A stretch of 64,000 nt of DNA, taken from Nemania diffusa (taxonomy: Eukaryota > Ascomycota > Sordariomycetes > Xylariales > Xylariaceae). The DNA lies in the NCBI GenBank assembly GCA_038501195.1, contig JBBPUQ010000006.1:744001-808000 (forward strand), written 5' to 3'. Numbering within the stretch: the stretch's first letter is position 1; every line of letters starts with the position of its first letter. The notes under the pieces were generated by a model. The model searched no databases and was not told where the DNA came from. It worked only from the letters and a program-made list of their open reading frames with translations. The position numbers and the translations under genes were made by a program. Below, piece by piece: positions 1-11,299 of this stretch.

Positions 1-462
1 CGCACTACTATCTAACTACTGGGATAGATAGTTATGAGACTCCCTCTTAGTATTTATTATGTTACCGCACTATTATTGTGAACGGTAGGTAGTTGACATT
101 GGTTTTACTCATGAACCATAGTGTTATACCTCATCTCTCTCGTTATGATCTTTTGATGGGTATAGTTGGTTGTCGTAATATCGACCGACTGCATAAGGCA
201 TACGTAGTTGTAGGCAGAAACGTTATATGATAGCCACGGCAACCTGTAGTGAAGCGATTCAAACCCGAAAAGTTCAAGCGAGTTATGCTATCAAATTTTG
301 AAATAGAAACATTTGACTTCAATTGTCAAGCAGGTTTTGTATCTTCTACAGCCCTTCACATTTCACAGGTACAATCGTGTAAAGCAAGCAGGCCTTCGCC
401 ACCTACACTAAGGCCTGAGCGTGAACCCCTGTCTCCTATGTAGTTGATATTCTCTGTCGCGT
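1..462. other. Left-edge intergenic sequence
   Basis: I see no supported gene. A 64-codon open frame at 249-443 opens on GTG, has no recognisable motif and is probably chance. The stretch lies beyond the 3' end of the fructosamine-kinase-like gene, so it should hold that gene's terminator, but I see no clear poly(A) signal. Confidence 0.5.
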
Positions 463-1965
463 TTAAGATTCGCTAGCATCTGAGGATGAGGTTTTCCACG
501 CCTCAAACCCTCCGGGAAACTTGTCAATAAGCTCCTGCATACCTTGAATGAGCCTAAGCGAGATCATGTAAGTTATTGGGAAATCCCTGATCGTCATAAG
601 ATTGGCACACAAACGTGTAAGTTGCTTACATATTTCTATACCCACTTTCTTTCTTGTACAGAATCGAATCAAGGATATTGACTCGGCTAAGTATCGTAAG
701 TGAAGCTGACTCTTAAATTTCCCGTTGTGGCCTCAGGGGGAGGACAAAAGCTTACGTCGCGTACAAGGCGTTGCGGTCATCATAGTCGCCTTCTGGCTGT
801 GACTTGGGGAAATGTTCATAGTAGCGCATTCGGTAGCTCTTATTTATTTCATTCCACGGTTGGCGCCAGACTCCAAGCTCATCTGGTCCTATTAGCCTTG
901 GTTGGGTAGTCAGGTTTGAAAGCAATCTTACATTCATTATGAGCATAGAAAGATGCGGCGTCAAATATTAGTGGCAGGCCGGTATTTTCATCCGTAGATG
1001 TATTACCGTGCCATAAATCACCGTGGATGAGCGAGGGTTGAATGGATCGGCCACCAGTCTCCAATGGTCGAAGTAAGCGCGGGATGACTTTCTCGAAAAA
1101 TGGAACCATCAGCGTCTTGATTTGTTCGTTAGGTCCCTAGAGGCGAGACTGTTAGCATATTGGAATGTCATCTTCAAGTCTTAGTCGAATCAACTGCGAA
1201 CTGAGGACGAAGAAAGCGGTCGATATCCAAATTGGCTGACCGCAGTTCAATTAGAGTGTAGCATGGGATGAACTATATCCCAATACACTGACCTGAGCCT
1301 CTTGTTCGAGTTCAAATAACACTCGAGTCGTTCTCTTGAAGTATTCCTCCCAAGTTTCCGACCAGCCATGCTCGATGGGGGTGTTCCCATGAAAAGTCGT
1401 CACATCGAAACCAAATTTCCCGTCTGGAGACACACCAGCATGGTGCATGGCTGCGACTTTCGCTGGAAAGTTTTCAAGATCCGGAAGCGCGTTTGTCATG
1501 GGTCGGAAATCGCATAGAAAGAAGTGCACATCAGGTATGCTAGAATAAGTGCCCCATGCGATAGGTCTAGGAACGATATCAGGCATGATGTCGTAAATCT
1601 TCATCATGCAATAAAACTCGCCCGACATCATCTTCTTGCCGCGTTCACCAAACGATGTCTTGATGAGAGTCAACTACAATTTCTAATCCGATCATATGAG
1701 AGTTCTCATACCTTAAGAAAATAAGTTTGATTAACCCCGCCCAGCTCTACATTGAGACGAGCAGTGCGGGTCCAAAGGCTGGAGCCGTGACTGAGGATAT
1801 TTGAAGCATTTGTCCCAGGGGGGAGCTCTGTCTGTAGTAAGCGCTCATATTCAAAACAGTCGCGTTTTAGGTGTCCATACTCGCCACCACTTCAGGATCT
1901 ATTATCTGGATGGCTTCCACAGGGACATCAACTTCACCTTTATAGTCGGTATGTTCGTTTGCCAT
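463..1965 (-). CDS. Fructosamine kinase / aminoglycoside-phosphotransferase-like protein
   Basis: Predicted small-molecule kinase of the protein-kinase-like fructosamine-3-kinase/APH superfamily, which phosphorylates sugar adducts or small molecules in the cytosol. Exons joining in phase are 1712-1831, 1293-1673, 932-1136, 756-882, 630-686 and 463-586 (stop at 463). Together they encode about 337 residues, close to family size. Visible motifs are the catalytic loop HGDLWHGN, the metal-binding LIFDAASFYAHNEYELG segment re-formed across the intron at 883-931, and the closing segment MQELIDKFPGGFEAW. A likely first exon begins with ATG at 1965 and reads MANEHTDYKG. Its join to the exon ending at 1831 is unresolved: the best donor (GTATGG at 1880) with the acceptor at 1832 is one base out of phase, and in-phase alternatives use weaker GTGGNG donors. 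The natural substrate is unknown. Family call is solid; the N-terminal model is not. Confidence 0.85.
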
Positions 1966-2889
1966 AATGAAAGCCACCTGGAAGGTTCGCATATAGGGTG
2001 AGGGAGACACTGATCTTAGCTAACAAGCTGGTAAGTTGATGAACTCTGCGCGTGCTTCAAAGGCGGGGGCCGAAGTTGACAGCATGCTGGCCTGGGTAAA
2101 TTTCGGAGACCTTAAACATAAAACAGGGTGAGCCCTGGGGTTGTGACATGTCATAGTACCATTCCAGCAAGGCTGACTAGCTGATTAGAGATTATTTAGA
2201 CTGTTACCTCTTATCAAACTTCTGATTATTATAAATACAGCAGTGCTAGTAGATGCTGGTATGGAATCAAATTTAATAAGAGAGAGGGAAAAAAACGTAC
2301 GGGAGCCGATGGCTTGCAGATTGGTGGAAATATCTGCACCTATGTACTATATTCATCGAAGTCTAGATATTCACAACAGCCACGAACTTCGGGCATGAGC
2401 ACATGCAGTATGCAAGGTTCGTAGCTTGCTCAAGGGTCGGTCAAACAGGTGGCACCCTACTGTGCTAATAGGCCAAGTATTGATCTGCCCAGAGGACAGG
2501 GAGCATATTAAGGGGATTAATGTGGGAGGTTAACCTACATCACGTAAAATAGGGGTAATATAAATCGATAAACGCAGAAGGACTCGCGCCATAGACAATA
2601 TCCAATCCCTATCACTTATCATTTCCGGTCTTACTAGCTAGCATGAAGAGAACCCGAACACACGTCTAACGTAAATTAGCGAGCGACATAAGTTGACTCG
2701 TATGCTACCATTAACCCTATTGACTGAAACGTACTCCCCTGTTTATACTATCATATGCATACTTATACATCTATTAGCATTCTAGGGCGTTGAAACATAG
2801 CTCGCCAAATCACTAGGTATACCTCTTAACAAAACGTCCTCAGCTGTCGCATCGCCCTGCTGGTGGCAAAAGAACTCGGCCACTCTCTC
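1966..2889. other. Intergenic region between two minus-strand genes
   Basis: This separates the 3' end of the acyl-CoA synthetase gene from the 5' end of the fructosamine-kinase-like gene, so the promoter of the latter should lie just above 1965. I see no RNA gene, repeat or conserved coding segment. Confidence 0.5.
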
Positions 2890-4897
2890 TTACAATCGGA
2901 CCCTCCCAGCCTTGATCTCATCAAAATCCTTCTGCGCGAACGGCACATACGTCTTAGCTCCCGGCGGCAACCAATACATCTGGTCCTCGCCCGACGCCTT
3001 GATGGCAGCGAGGTCGATCCCCTGCGCCCGCAGCGCCGTCTTCTGAAGCTTGTGCGTGCCGGTGTACTCGAGGCCCTTGGTGACCCTCACGAACAGCGGC
3101 ACGGCGTACCGCGGGAGGCTCGCCAGGCAGTGCGCCGCGAGCGCGGCGAAGTCCATCTCCTTTCCGCCCAGGACGTCGTCCGTGGGCACGAGAGCGACGC
3201 AGCCGGCCCGCCCGTCGGCGTTGGGAACCAGCACGCCGTAGACGTTGGCCTCGGCGACCTGCGCGAACTTGCCGACGACGTCGCTCACCTCGGACGTGGA
3301 CACGTTCTCCGAGTGCCAGCGGAAGGTGTCCCCCAGGCGGTCGACGAAATACAGGCGGTTCTGGCTGTCGAGTCGGAGCAGGTCGCCGGATCGGAACCAG
3401 AGATCGCCCTTCTTGAATAAGTCTGATATGCGCCTCTTCACTGTCGCCGACTTATTGTTGAAGTACTGAGGCGTACCCTTATCAGGGTCGTCCAGGTTCA
3501 CTATGATGGTTTAGCGTTAGTTTTTTCAGCCTTACTTTGGTGTTTGGGTTACGTACTGCGATTGACCAACTCGCCGGGCTCGTCCGCCTTCGCCTCGATG
3601 GCCCAGCCGTCCTTGCCCCGGATGACCTCCTGCGTGTCGGGGTCGACGCGGATGCGCCTCTCGTCGCGGTTCAGCATTCGCCACAGCGGCCCGCGCACGC
3701 CGAGCGCGCCGCTCGTGAAGGCGCCGCGGTTGCGGTTGAAGGCGGTGGTGATGCCGTCGCTGGCGGCGTACAGCTCGTTGACGCACTCGACGCCGAAGCG
3801 CTCGCGGAAGCGCTCCCAGACGTCGGCGCGCATGCCGTTGCCCCACGCCATGCGCACGGCGTGCCCGCGGTCCAGGGGGCCCGGCGCCGCGTTCACGAGG
3901 TACCGGCACAGCTCGCCCACGTACTGGATGTGCGTCGCGCCCGACGCGTGGATCTCGGGCCAGAACGTCGCGTGGCTGAACTTGCGGCCGAGCACGAGCG
4001 TCGCGCCCGAGGAGAGCACCGGGAGCATGGCCAGGGCCAGGGCCGAGGCGTGGTACAGCGGCAGGCAGGTGTACATGCGGTCGCCGGGCTTCAGGGGCAG
4101 ATACCCCGCGACGCCGCGGCCCAGGAGCAGGGCGCGCGAGCGGGGGAAGATGACGCCCTTGGGGAGCCCGGTGGTGCCCGAGGTGTATAGGAGCGCCCAT
4201 ATGCCCGCGGGGTCTATGCCTGCCTGGCGTTCCTTGGGGAGCGGCGTGGTGTCTTTGAGCGTCTCTATGAAGGTCGGGGAGTAGTAGGTCACGTCCACGC
4301 CTTCGTCCTTGAGCTTCGGTTCCACGGGTGCAACGAGTTTCTCCATCGCTCTATCTGTGATCAGGTAGCGTGATGAGGAAAGCTTGACGCTGTGCATCAA
4401 CGCATCTCCGGTGAGATTGTGATTGAGAAGCGCCGGTGTGGCACCAATGGCCTCCAAAGCGAATATCAACATAAGATATTCAGGCGCATTGCCTCCATCT
4501 ATCGCCACCACCTCGCCCTTCTTGACCCCCAGATCCTTGAGCAGCCAGTTCGCAACCGGTTGGAGGGCATTGTAGAATTCCGTATGAGTCCATTGACGGC
4601 CCTCAAATATGAGGCACAGACCGTCGCCCTCTGGAGTACCGGCCCTGTCCTCGAGGACGTTGTAGATTAGTAACTTGTTCTCGCGCGCCAACTTTGCGAG
4701 ATATCGCATGCCTAGCGCCATGGACAGCTTCCTATTGCCCAGGCGGATGTCATTTCGGAGGAACAGCCGAGCATCCAAATACATGCCGGCTGCGAGGGCG
4801 CCCACAGCGGCGCCCGCCACGGTTGCCACTTTAGAGACATGTCAGCTTTAATGTCTCTCCACCGATCGCGCCACAAAAGATAGAACTTACGCGACAT
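2890..4897 (-). CDS. Very-long-chain acyl-CoA synthetase / fatty acid transport protein (FAT1/FATP type)
   Basis: ATP-dependent ligase that activates long or very long fatty acids to acyl-CoA through an acyl-adenylate, typically on ER, peroxisome or lipid-droplet membranes, and linked to uptake. Three exons close in phase: 4891-4897 (ATG TCG C), 3557-4828 and 2890-3500, giving 629 residues, typical for the family. An Ala/Gly-rich hydrophobic N-terminus (residues about 4-20) suits membrane anchoring. The AMP-binding loop YTSGTTGLPKG is at residues 217-227. The RSGDLLRLD motif is near 463 and the FATP-type motif DRLGDTFRWHSENVS at about 480-494. Introns show GTAAGT and GTACGT donors, and the first has a GCTGAC branch point. 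The middle of the gene (about 3,030-4,150) is much more GC-rich than its flanks, producing long antisense open frames that are shadows. Resembles yeast Fat1; a CoA ligase for another carboxylate is possible but less likely. Confidence 0.92.
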
Positions 4898-6766
4898 GGC
4901 TGAGAGGAGACGTGTAAATTACACTACAATGTGGAATTGCGTAGATCACTGACCAGCAGGATGTCCTTGAAACATTACAGGACGATGGATTACAAGTTAT
5001 TGTTTGTTACATACGGCCGTCCTATGTCCTACGGAGCACGAAACGGTGAAAGGGATGGTGGTTTTACCGATGCAGCCGAGGCATAAATGACTTGGATCAA
5101 GATCAACACATCTACAGAGTACCTACAGAGTACATATGTACCCCACACCCGAGGTAAGGTAAGATAACCTGGTAGCAATGAGCTGTGGAGATCTTGGAGA
5201 TGCCCCGGCTCCCCGGTTTCTGTCCGCTAATTCATATGATGTATATATAAGCGTCATATCCGTCTGAGACACTCTATCCCCTCAGCTTCTGGCTGGCTTT
5301 TCAAGGTATGTGTAGGCACGGTACCGCCTTGTCCTCGTATATGAACCATTTTTCTATTCTGTTAACTGTACAAGGGGTGTTTATTGACGAGCCGATTTGG
5401 TTTAGCTCAGTCTATGGATTCTTGCACCACGTCCACATTCCCTGTCCTGCTCTCAGTGTGCCTAGATATTACCTAATCTACTGCTCTAAGATCAACTAAG
5501 ATACATACTATGACGCGACAGGTGAAACGAAAAATTTTTATACGCCTTTCCAAACCCATTAATTCTTTGCCGTTAAACTCGACCCAACTTGGCTCGCGGG
5601 TCATCCCGCTCGTCAGAGAAGCTCCGTTTGGACGGATAGGAGTGGGGACTAGGTATAGTACTTACGCGTACCTACTCGGCTAGGTCGAACGAAGCCACGC
5701 TTGAGCCGGATTTCTGGTCCAAGCTTCGAGATTTACAGTAAGACAAGCCAGGCAGCAATCAGCCTACAATGCTACCCTACTATATGCGTAGGTCTGTTTA
5801 TCGTTTATATAGAAAAGACTATAGATTGAGTATGTACTAGGTTTCCCCTAGATACTGTCACGAATATTAATTATAATAGTAGTTAATATGCCTCTACTAC
5901 GCATGAAGCGACCTATAGCGCTATTGCTATCTAATATCACAAACTAAGGATAAGCTAAGAATCCCACCAGTCTATTATCTATTAGGGCTGGGGTATACAG
6001 AGTACCGTGATTACGTCCGCTGTACTACATGTTCGGTCAGTCTTCGTGGGGTTGCAACATCATTGAGCGTGAAAATCAGGTTCGACGCGTCGCGACAAAG
6101 GATTAGTCTTACGACAACTCGTTCCTATCACCATATACCTATCCGTAGCTGGTGTAGTTCGGATTCTTGGCTTCCTAGTTAGGATGCCGGTTGAGTATGC
6201 CTAGTCAGTGTGCCTAGGTGGTCTAGTCCGTATGCATCATCCCACGAAACTACAGTACTATATACTCCTAGAGCACTGTGACAATATATTCTTTTCCAGG
6301 TGTGTAATTAGCAAATGAAATGGCCAGGTATTAATAGGCATGTTGAGTTTGTGCACTATTAGCGATGCTGCAGCTTTAATTTAGCAGCAAGAGTGCATGT
6401 GCCAGTGCGAGTGGTGTTACAAGCACCATGGTCATCCAAGACTGCAGGGGCTTCGTGCAGCTGGGGCTGAACTGACCAGCATTGGGATTGGCCCTTCACG
6501 ACACCATAATTGAGCTGCTATCTTCTGCTTCGTATCCATGGTCAGCGGCGCTGCTAATTTCATGGGCATGGATCACCTAGGTCAGAGCAGAATGCCTGAC
6601 CCTGGCCGGGGTATGCCGCACATGAAATAGCCGTCGCTCGGCCCTCTCTCGCTTGCCGCTTTGATTTACATCTTGAGTTTAATATCGCACCTTCAAGTTT
6701 TCTTTGATAGCTTAAGCATAGCTTTATTATCTCTCCCAGCCGTGGACTTCGGCCCTCTAAGAAGAG
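4898..6766. promoter_or_regulatory. 1.9-kb divergent intergenic region
   Basis: This lies between the divergent starts of the acyl-CoA synthetase (ATG at 4897) and the HET-domain gene (ATG at 6767), so it must carry both promoters. The stretch about 5,820-5,900 is AT-rich and may be relic repeat DNA. A 63-codon frame at 5308-5499 has no recognisable features. I can assign no specific binding site. Confidence 0.4.
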
Positions 6767-9476
6767 ATGGCGATGACGTTTACCCCACGATACCTTCTCA
6801 GCCATGAAAATGGCAGGTTCTTCGTCTTCGAAACCGGCGATAGCACATATGACTACGACATTGTGTCGTATTGCTGGGGGAAGGAGGTTGACCCGTACCA
6901 CGAGGAGAAGATTGAGGGCATAGACTGGCCTCTAACCATAAACAAAAACAAGGTGAACCGGTTCAAAGAGCTGATGCGCAGGCAAGCGATAAGGTACATG
7001 TGGGTGGACTCTCTCTGCATCAACAAAACAGACAAGGCCCACGAAGCCGAAGAGCTCTCTAAGATGTTCGAGTACTACAAGCATGCGAAGAACTGTTACC
7101 TCCTGATCGACATGCCAGGTCTATTCGACCCCATCAAAATCGCAGGCGATCTAAAGCTGCTCGATCATATTATCTCCAATATCGGAGGAGCGTCGATGGT
7201 CTCGGATACCATGAGACTATCTCCAGAACTCGAGGAGCGCCGTAGGCGGTGGGCGGAGGATGAATTTTGGATCCGAGACGAGCTGCCTAAGTCGAAGGTG
7301 AGATCGGCTGGAATTGACTTGGGCGTTTTGAACTGCTATAATACGTGCATTACCCACGTCCAATCGTTGTTTGGGAACAAGTATTTCACTCGAGTTTGGA
7401 CATTCCAGGAGATGATTCGTAAGTAATGCCTAGAGCCGATATTTTTGTTCTTTTCTATTTTCTCAAGAACGCAACAGCTCCTTGCGGCGCAAGTCACGTC
7501 CTAGGCTTTGCATTCCTCCCAAACAACTACGCATACTCAATTACTAATCCTCAATATTGCAGTGGGGAAGAATATTCAGATTATCGGTGTAGCAAAGGGA
7601 AAAATGTCTGGCATAGGCCCTCTTCAGGAGTGGATGGACCTCGCCTCTGACTGCAGAGACAAGGCGGCTAAGCTGTACGGTTGGATAAACAACCCAAGAG
7701 CCGTGAATACTACGGCCATCAATGGTAAGTCCTTCTCGGGGATGTTTATCATCGAAATCACTTGAAACTTCCAAACGCTCGTGCGCGGGTTTGAATCCCG
7801 GCACACTTATAGCGGTTAAATGCCTCCTACTAACTCCGAGCATCGCAGTGATTCTGGGAGCTATAGAGGAAGACATACGTATCCTGCGCACGCTACAGAC
7901 AGTGGTCAGGGGTATCAATGCTGCTCGAACTGACATCATCAACGGCGGTCAGTTTTGGTGGCTCGAAAACCCAAAAGGAATTAGTAACATATTCTCAGCA
8001 ATCTCGATCACGCCGAGGGGATGTGGCCATATGCACGACCTCTTCCGAGGGCTCCTGGGCATATTTAGCGGGCTCTTCACGCCGGAGGAAATCGAGAGAG
8101 AAATTTCTGGAGATGATATCGAGAAGATGTCCTTTGCCTTTTTCAAACGGCTTTCCTCTCGAACGAACCACGCATGGACCAAGCTAGCCATTAGCTCACG
8201 CGAGAGAGGCGAGTGGGATTGGATTCCCGTGACCGAACAGAAACACAACGGGGATTGGGAAGAAGAGGATGATGATTACGAGGATGAAGAAGAGGAGGAG
8301 GAGGAAGAGGAGGTGAAGAACGAGAAGAGAAAAACCGAAGAGGTGGTCACAGAGGTGGTCACAGAGGTCGCAGCAGATGCAGAGAATGGCGAAAAAAGCC
8401 CGCCGAAGAAGGAAGACGAAAAGAAAAACCCCATCAAAACCGACATCTTCGCCGGCGTAACAAACCTCGGCTTCCTCCGAAGCAAAGGCCGCGCCAAGAC
8501 CCACGGCCTAACCAACCTCCTCGGCAAGCCGCGCAAGTTCATGACCATCCACCTGAAAGAGGAGAACCCCTCCTTCCACTTCGTCTTCCGGGGCTGCAAC
8601 TGCGGCAAGAAGCTCAACGCCGGCCTCTTCAAGAAGCGCAAGCCCATCCCCACGCACGCGCACCCCACCCCCATCTCCGGCGACGAAACCGGCAAGGTCC
8701 TCGCGCAGTGCGCGACCATCCTCGGCTGCGTCCTCGATCCCGCCTCCAACGTCCTGGACTACAAGTCCCGCCTCCTGGCGAAGCTCGACCCGCAGTGGGA
8801 CACGACGGACCCGGCGGCGCGCCCGCCGCGCTGGCCGGAGCGCTGCGTCTCCGGCACGCCGTGGGCGGACGCGCGCTGCCCCTTCTTCCTGCGCACGCAC
8901 AACCTGTCCATGCACTACCTCTTCCCCGCGCTGACCTCGTGCGGCTCGCGGCTCGCGCACGGCAGCACGGCGCGGGTGTCGTGCGAGCTGCGGGTCGGGT
9001 GCGGGTGCGTGGTCACGGCGCCCTTCAGCCTCGTGTTCGAGGCCCTGACCGCCGTCGCCGGGAGCTCGCTCGGCGACGTGAGCGCGCGGTGCGACGGCGA
9101 CGGGCGCATCGCGCTCAACGACGGGCTGGGGCTGGTGCAGATTGGGGATCTGGGGAGGACGTTTGACGTGGTGGCGTTTGGGGGGGATCTGGACTTCCAT
9201 CGGAGCGTGGCGGTGCTGTGTCGGGGGACGAAGGATGGGGAGTGGGTGAGGCCGGTGAGGGCGTGTCCGACGGGCAGGGCGCTGGTTAGGTCCGAGTTTA
9301 AGCATAATTCGTTTTTGCATTTTCTTAGGAAGTATGGGTATGTGCGCACGGAGGCTGGGAACTTGCTTATATGTCGGAGGCACCCGTTTGACAATTATAA
9401 GATCAGGGGGGTCTGTATCGACCAGTATATTGCGCAGAAGCAGGCGGTGGGGGAACAGCGTGTTATGATCAAGTAA
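6767..9476 (+). CDS. Heterokaryon-incompatibility (HET) domain protein
   Basis: HET domains occur in fungal allorecognition proteins that trigger death of incompatible fused cells; some are TIR-related signalling modules. Exons 6767-7418, 7563-7724 and 7849-9476 join in phase (two GTAAGT donors) to give 813 residues. HET signatures are clear in order: YDIVSYCWG at 30-38, YMWVDSLCINK at 77-87, and FTRVWTFQEM near 205-214 at the end of exon 1. A run of Glu/Asp lies near residues 408-428 and is followed by Lys/Glu-rich sequence. The C-terminal 350 residues have no domain I recognise; they are rich in Cys and Gly and may hold the partner-specific part. Exon 3 is strikingly GC-rich between 8,450 and 9,250 compared with exon 1. 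No frameshift or stop is seen, so the gene looks functional. The partner is unknown. Confidence 0.9.
7725..7848 (+). other. HET gene intron 2 carrying a Pol III B-box-like motif
   Basis: The intron contains GGTTTGAATCC inside a short CGGG/CCCG stem, resembling a tRNA T-arm and Pol III B box. No matching acceptor, D-arm or anticodon arm is visible, so this is not a tRNA gene. It may be a SINE or tRNA-derived fragment, or chance. Confidence 0.3.
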
Positions 9477-10068
9477 ATTGGTGATTGATGGGGAAGGAGC
9501 GGGTTTCATGATATAATTATCTGGTTCTTGAGTATGCGGTAATGGCTTTGGGTCGGTATACATAATGAGGCACGCTGGCGTGGGTAATAATCTCAAAAGA
9601 GGGAATTTGATAGCTAGCAGCGCATACCATTTCATTTCAGATCTTCACAATGCTTTATTTAGAAGTTGGAGTTGAAAGACCCCAAAGTATAATCCAATAT
9701 GAAACGTAAACTAAATGAATAAATGAACTAGAAGCGTTGACGTGTTTACGGATTCGCTTCGAGACTGTTACCATGAAGTCCTTGGCGGGCAGTGAATTAT
9801 ATACGTCGACCTATACACCACGTCACCATTTCACCACTATAATCAATCTACCTAGTGTCTAGTCGTTAATCCTCATGAAATATCATAATTCGTCATTTTA
9901 AGAGATACGAAAGGCCGGGTAAGGGAACGTCGGTTATCATCGTATTCTCTGAAGATAAGGGGAGTGTAATCGGATGAAATATAGCTTTAACCCCAACGAG
10001 AAAGAAAATCGAAATGATGCCACTATTTTATGTGACTAGCGTCGGCTGCACAGCATAAGCAGGAGATA
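9477..10068. other. Convergent intergenic region
   Basis: Shared 3' flank of the HET gene (+) and the PNPOx-like gene (-). It is moderately AT-rich with no ORF or RNA gene that I can support. Transcript ends of both genes should lie here. Confidence 0.5.
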
Positions 10069-11299
10069 TTATGCCAACCCCGCGAAGCCACTCGGCATAG
10101 AAGTAGCTTGTGACAGCAAGTCTTGAATGCGCCGCTGGGCGGGGAAATACTCAAATGCCGGATGCGTCGCCGCCAAGATGGCAACCAAGACTGTGAGCAG
10201 CGCGATGACTATGTACGCGACGTGCAGCTCGGCCGTCGGCGGGCCGCCATTCTTCGGCGCCAGCTTCCCGACCATCTTCTGGACGGGCTCGATGGCGAAC
10301 TCCTTGCCGGCCTTGAGGCCCCTGCGCATGCCGGGCAGGCCGTCCATACTCCAGGCGTTCTTGAGCGCCCAGTAGCGGTCCATGCTCTCCTTCTCGACGC
10401 CGCGCTCGTACCGCTCGACCTTCTTACGGAAGTGGTCCTCGAGCACGCGGCGGTGGTCGACGAAGGAGAAGAAAGGCACTTGGTACCCGCAGGATGACCC
10501 GACCTGGTGGATATCGATGAAGATTACGGACCGCGTGCCCGGCATGGTGGTGATGTTCTCGCGCGCCACGATGTCGTTGAATTCAGGGGTACCGTGCTCT
10601 AGGACCTTACCTTTGCCCCAGAGTCTTAGAATGCGGGGTGGTCCTTCGAATGCATTGAAGACTATACCGAGTCTAGATTAGCTAAGGTGGGCCTCATATA
10701 CTATGTACGCATCCCGATCCGGGATATGCGGTGTAGTAAGAGTATAGAAGCGGCAATTTTCATCTAATAGTAAATGTGGTGTCGGCTTGAAAAAATGCCA
10801 CTCACGAATGGTAATACGACCATTGCCAGGCTCTAATAGGTGTGAAATTGTCTCATTTCCTGATCCCGTCCTACAACAATTATAGTCAGTGTCTCTTACA
10901 GCATCGTAAACTAAATGAATTCGGAATACGCTTAAACGCGGAATAAAAAGACAACACTCACATGTCCATGTACCAGAAGCTCCGTCGATTGGGAAGACCA
11001 AAACACTCCCCGCCTTTAGGCGATACATTGACATGGCCACTACCCAGCGATTAGCCGAGGCTCTTCTACACACAGTGAGTCATCCCGGCTCCGTCGCGGC
11101 CGGACAATGACGAGTTCGCCCGGGACGGAGCCGTGGATCGCGGTCCGAGTTTTGGTAATGGCAGATGCAGGAAAAATTGGAAAATATCTCTACACAGCAC
11201 CTACTTCTTAGAAAGCGGAGCAGTTGAGACCCAAAAGACCTTCTGCTTCAATATCCAATCCATCACATTCTCGGGGATCTCCTCGTGGAATGTGCCCAT
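10069..11299 (-). CDS. Pyridoxamine-phosphate-oxidase-like (FMN split-barrel) protein with C-terminal membrane helix
   Basis: Predicted member of the PNPOx-like FMN-binding split-barrel family, usually flavin- or F420-dependent oxidoreductases; substrate unknown. Four exons close in phase: 11205-11299 (ATG at 11299), 10962-11039, 10806-10870 and 10069-10661, giving 276 residues. Recognisable blocks include HEEIPENVMDWI at the N-terminus, NGHVNVSPKGG re-formed over intron 1, FWYMDMTGSGNETISHL over intron 2 and FNAFEGPPRILRLWGKG after intron 3. A hydrophobic helix at about residues 227-244, absent from soluble PNPOx enzymes, suggests tail-anchoring with the catalytic domain facing the cytosol, though a short segment of about 32 residues follows it. 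Intron 1 is 165 bp and contains a GC-rich inverted repeat (11086-11133). No break is seen. Confidence 0.88.
11086..11133. repeat. GC-rich inverted repeat inside intron 1 of the PNPOx-like gene
   Basis: CGGCTCCGTC at 11086-11095 is exactly complementary to GACGGAGCCG at 11124-11133, separated by 28 bases. In the pre-mRNA it would form a strong hairpin. It stands out against the AT-richer intron ends. Confidence 0.8.

Noticed and set aside
2863..4284. Long plus-strand and alternate minus-strand open frames (up to 246 codons) over the acyl-CoA synthetase gene
   Set aside because: They are antisense or off-frame shadows caused by the GC-rich codon usage of the real exons; no family motifs.
8508..9635. 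Minus-strand 375-codon open frame and other frames across HET exon 3
   Set aside because: Arg/Pro/His-rich composition typical of the antisense of GC-rich coding sequence; the plus-strand frame continues the spliced HET protein in phase.
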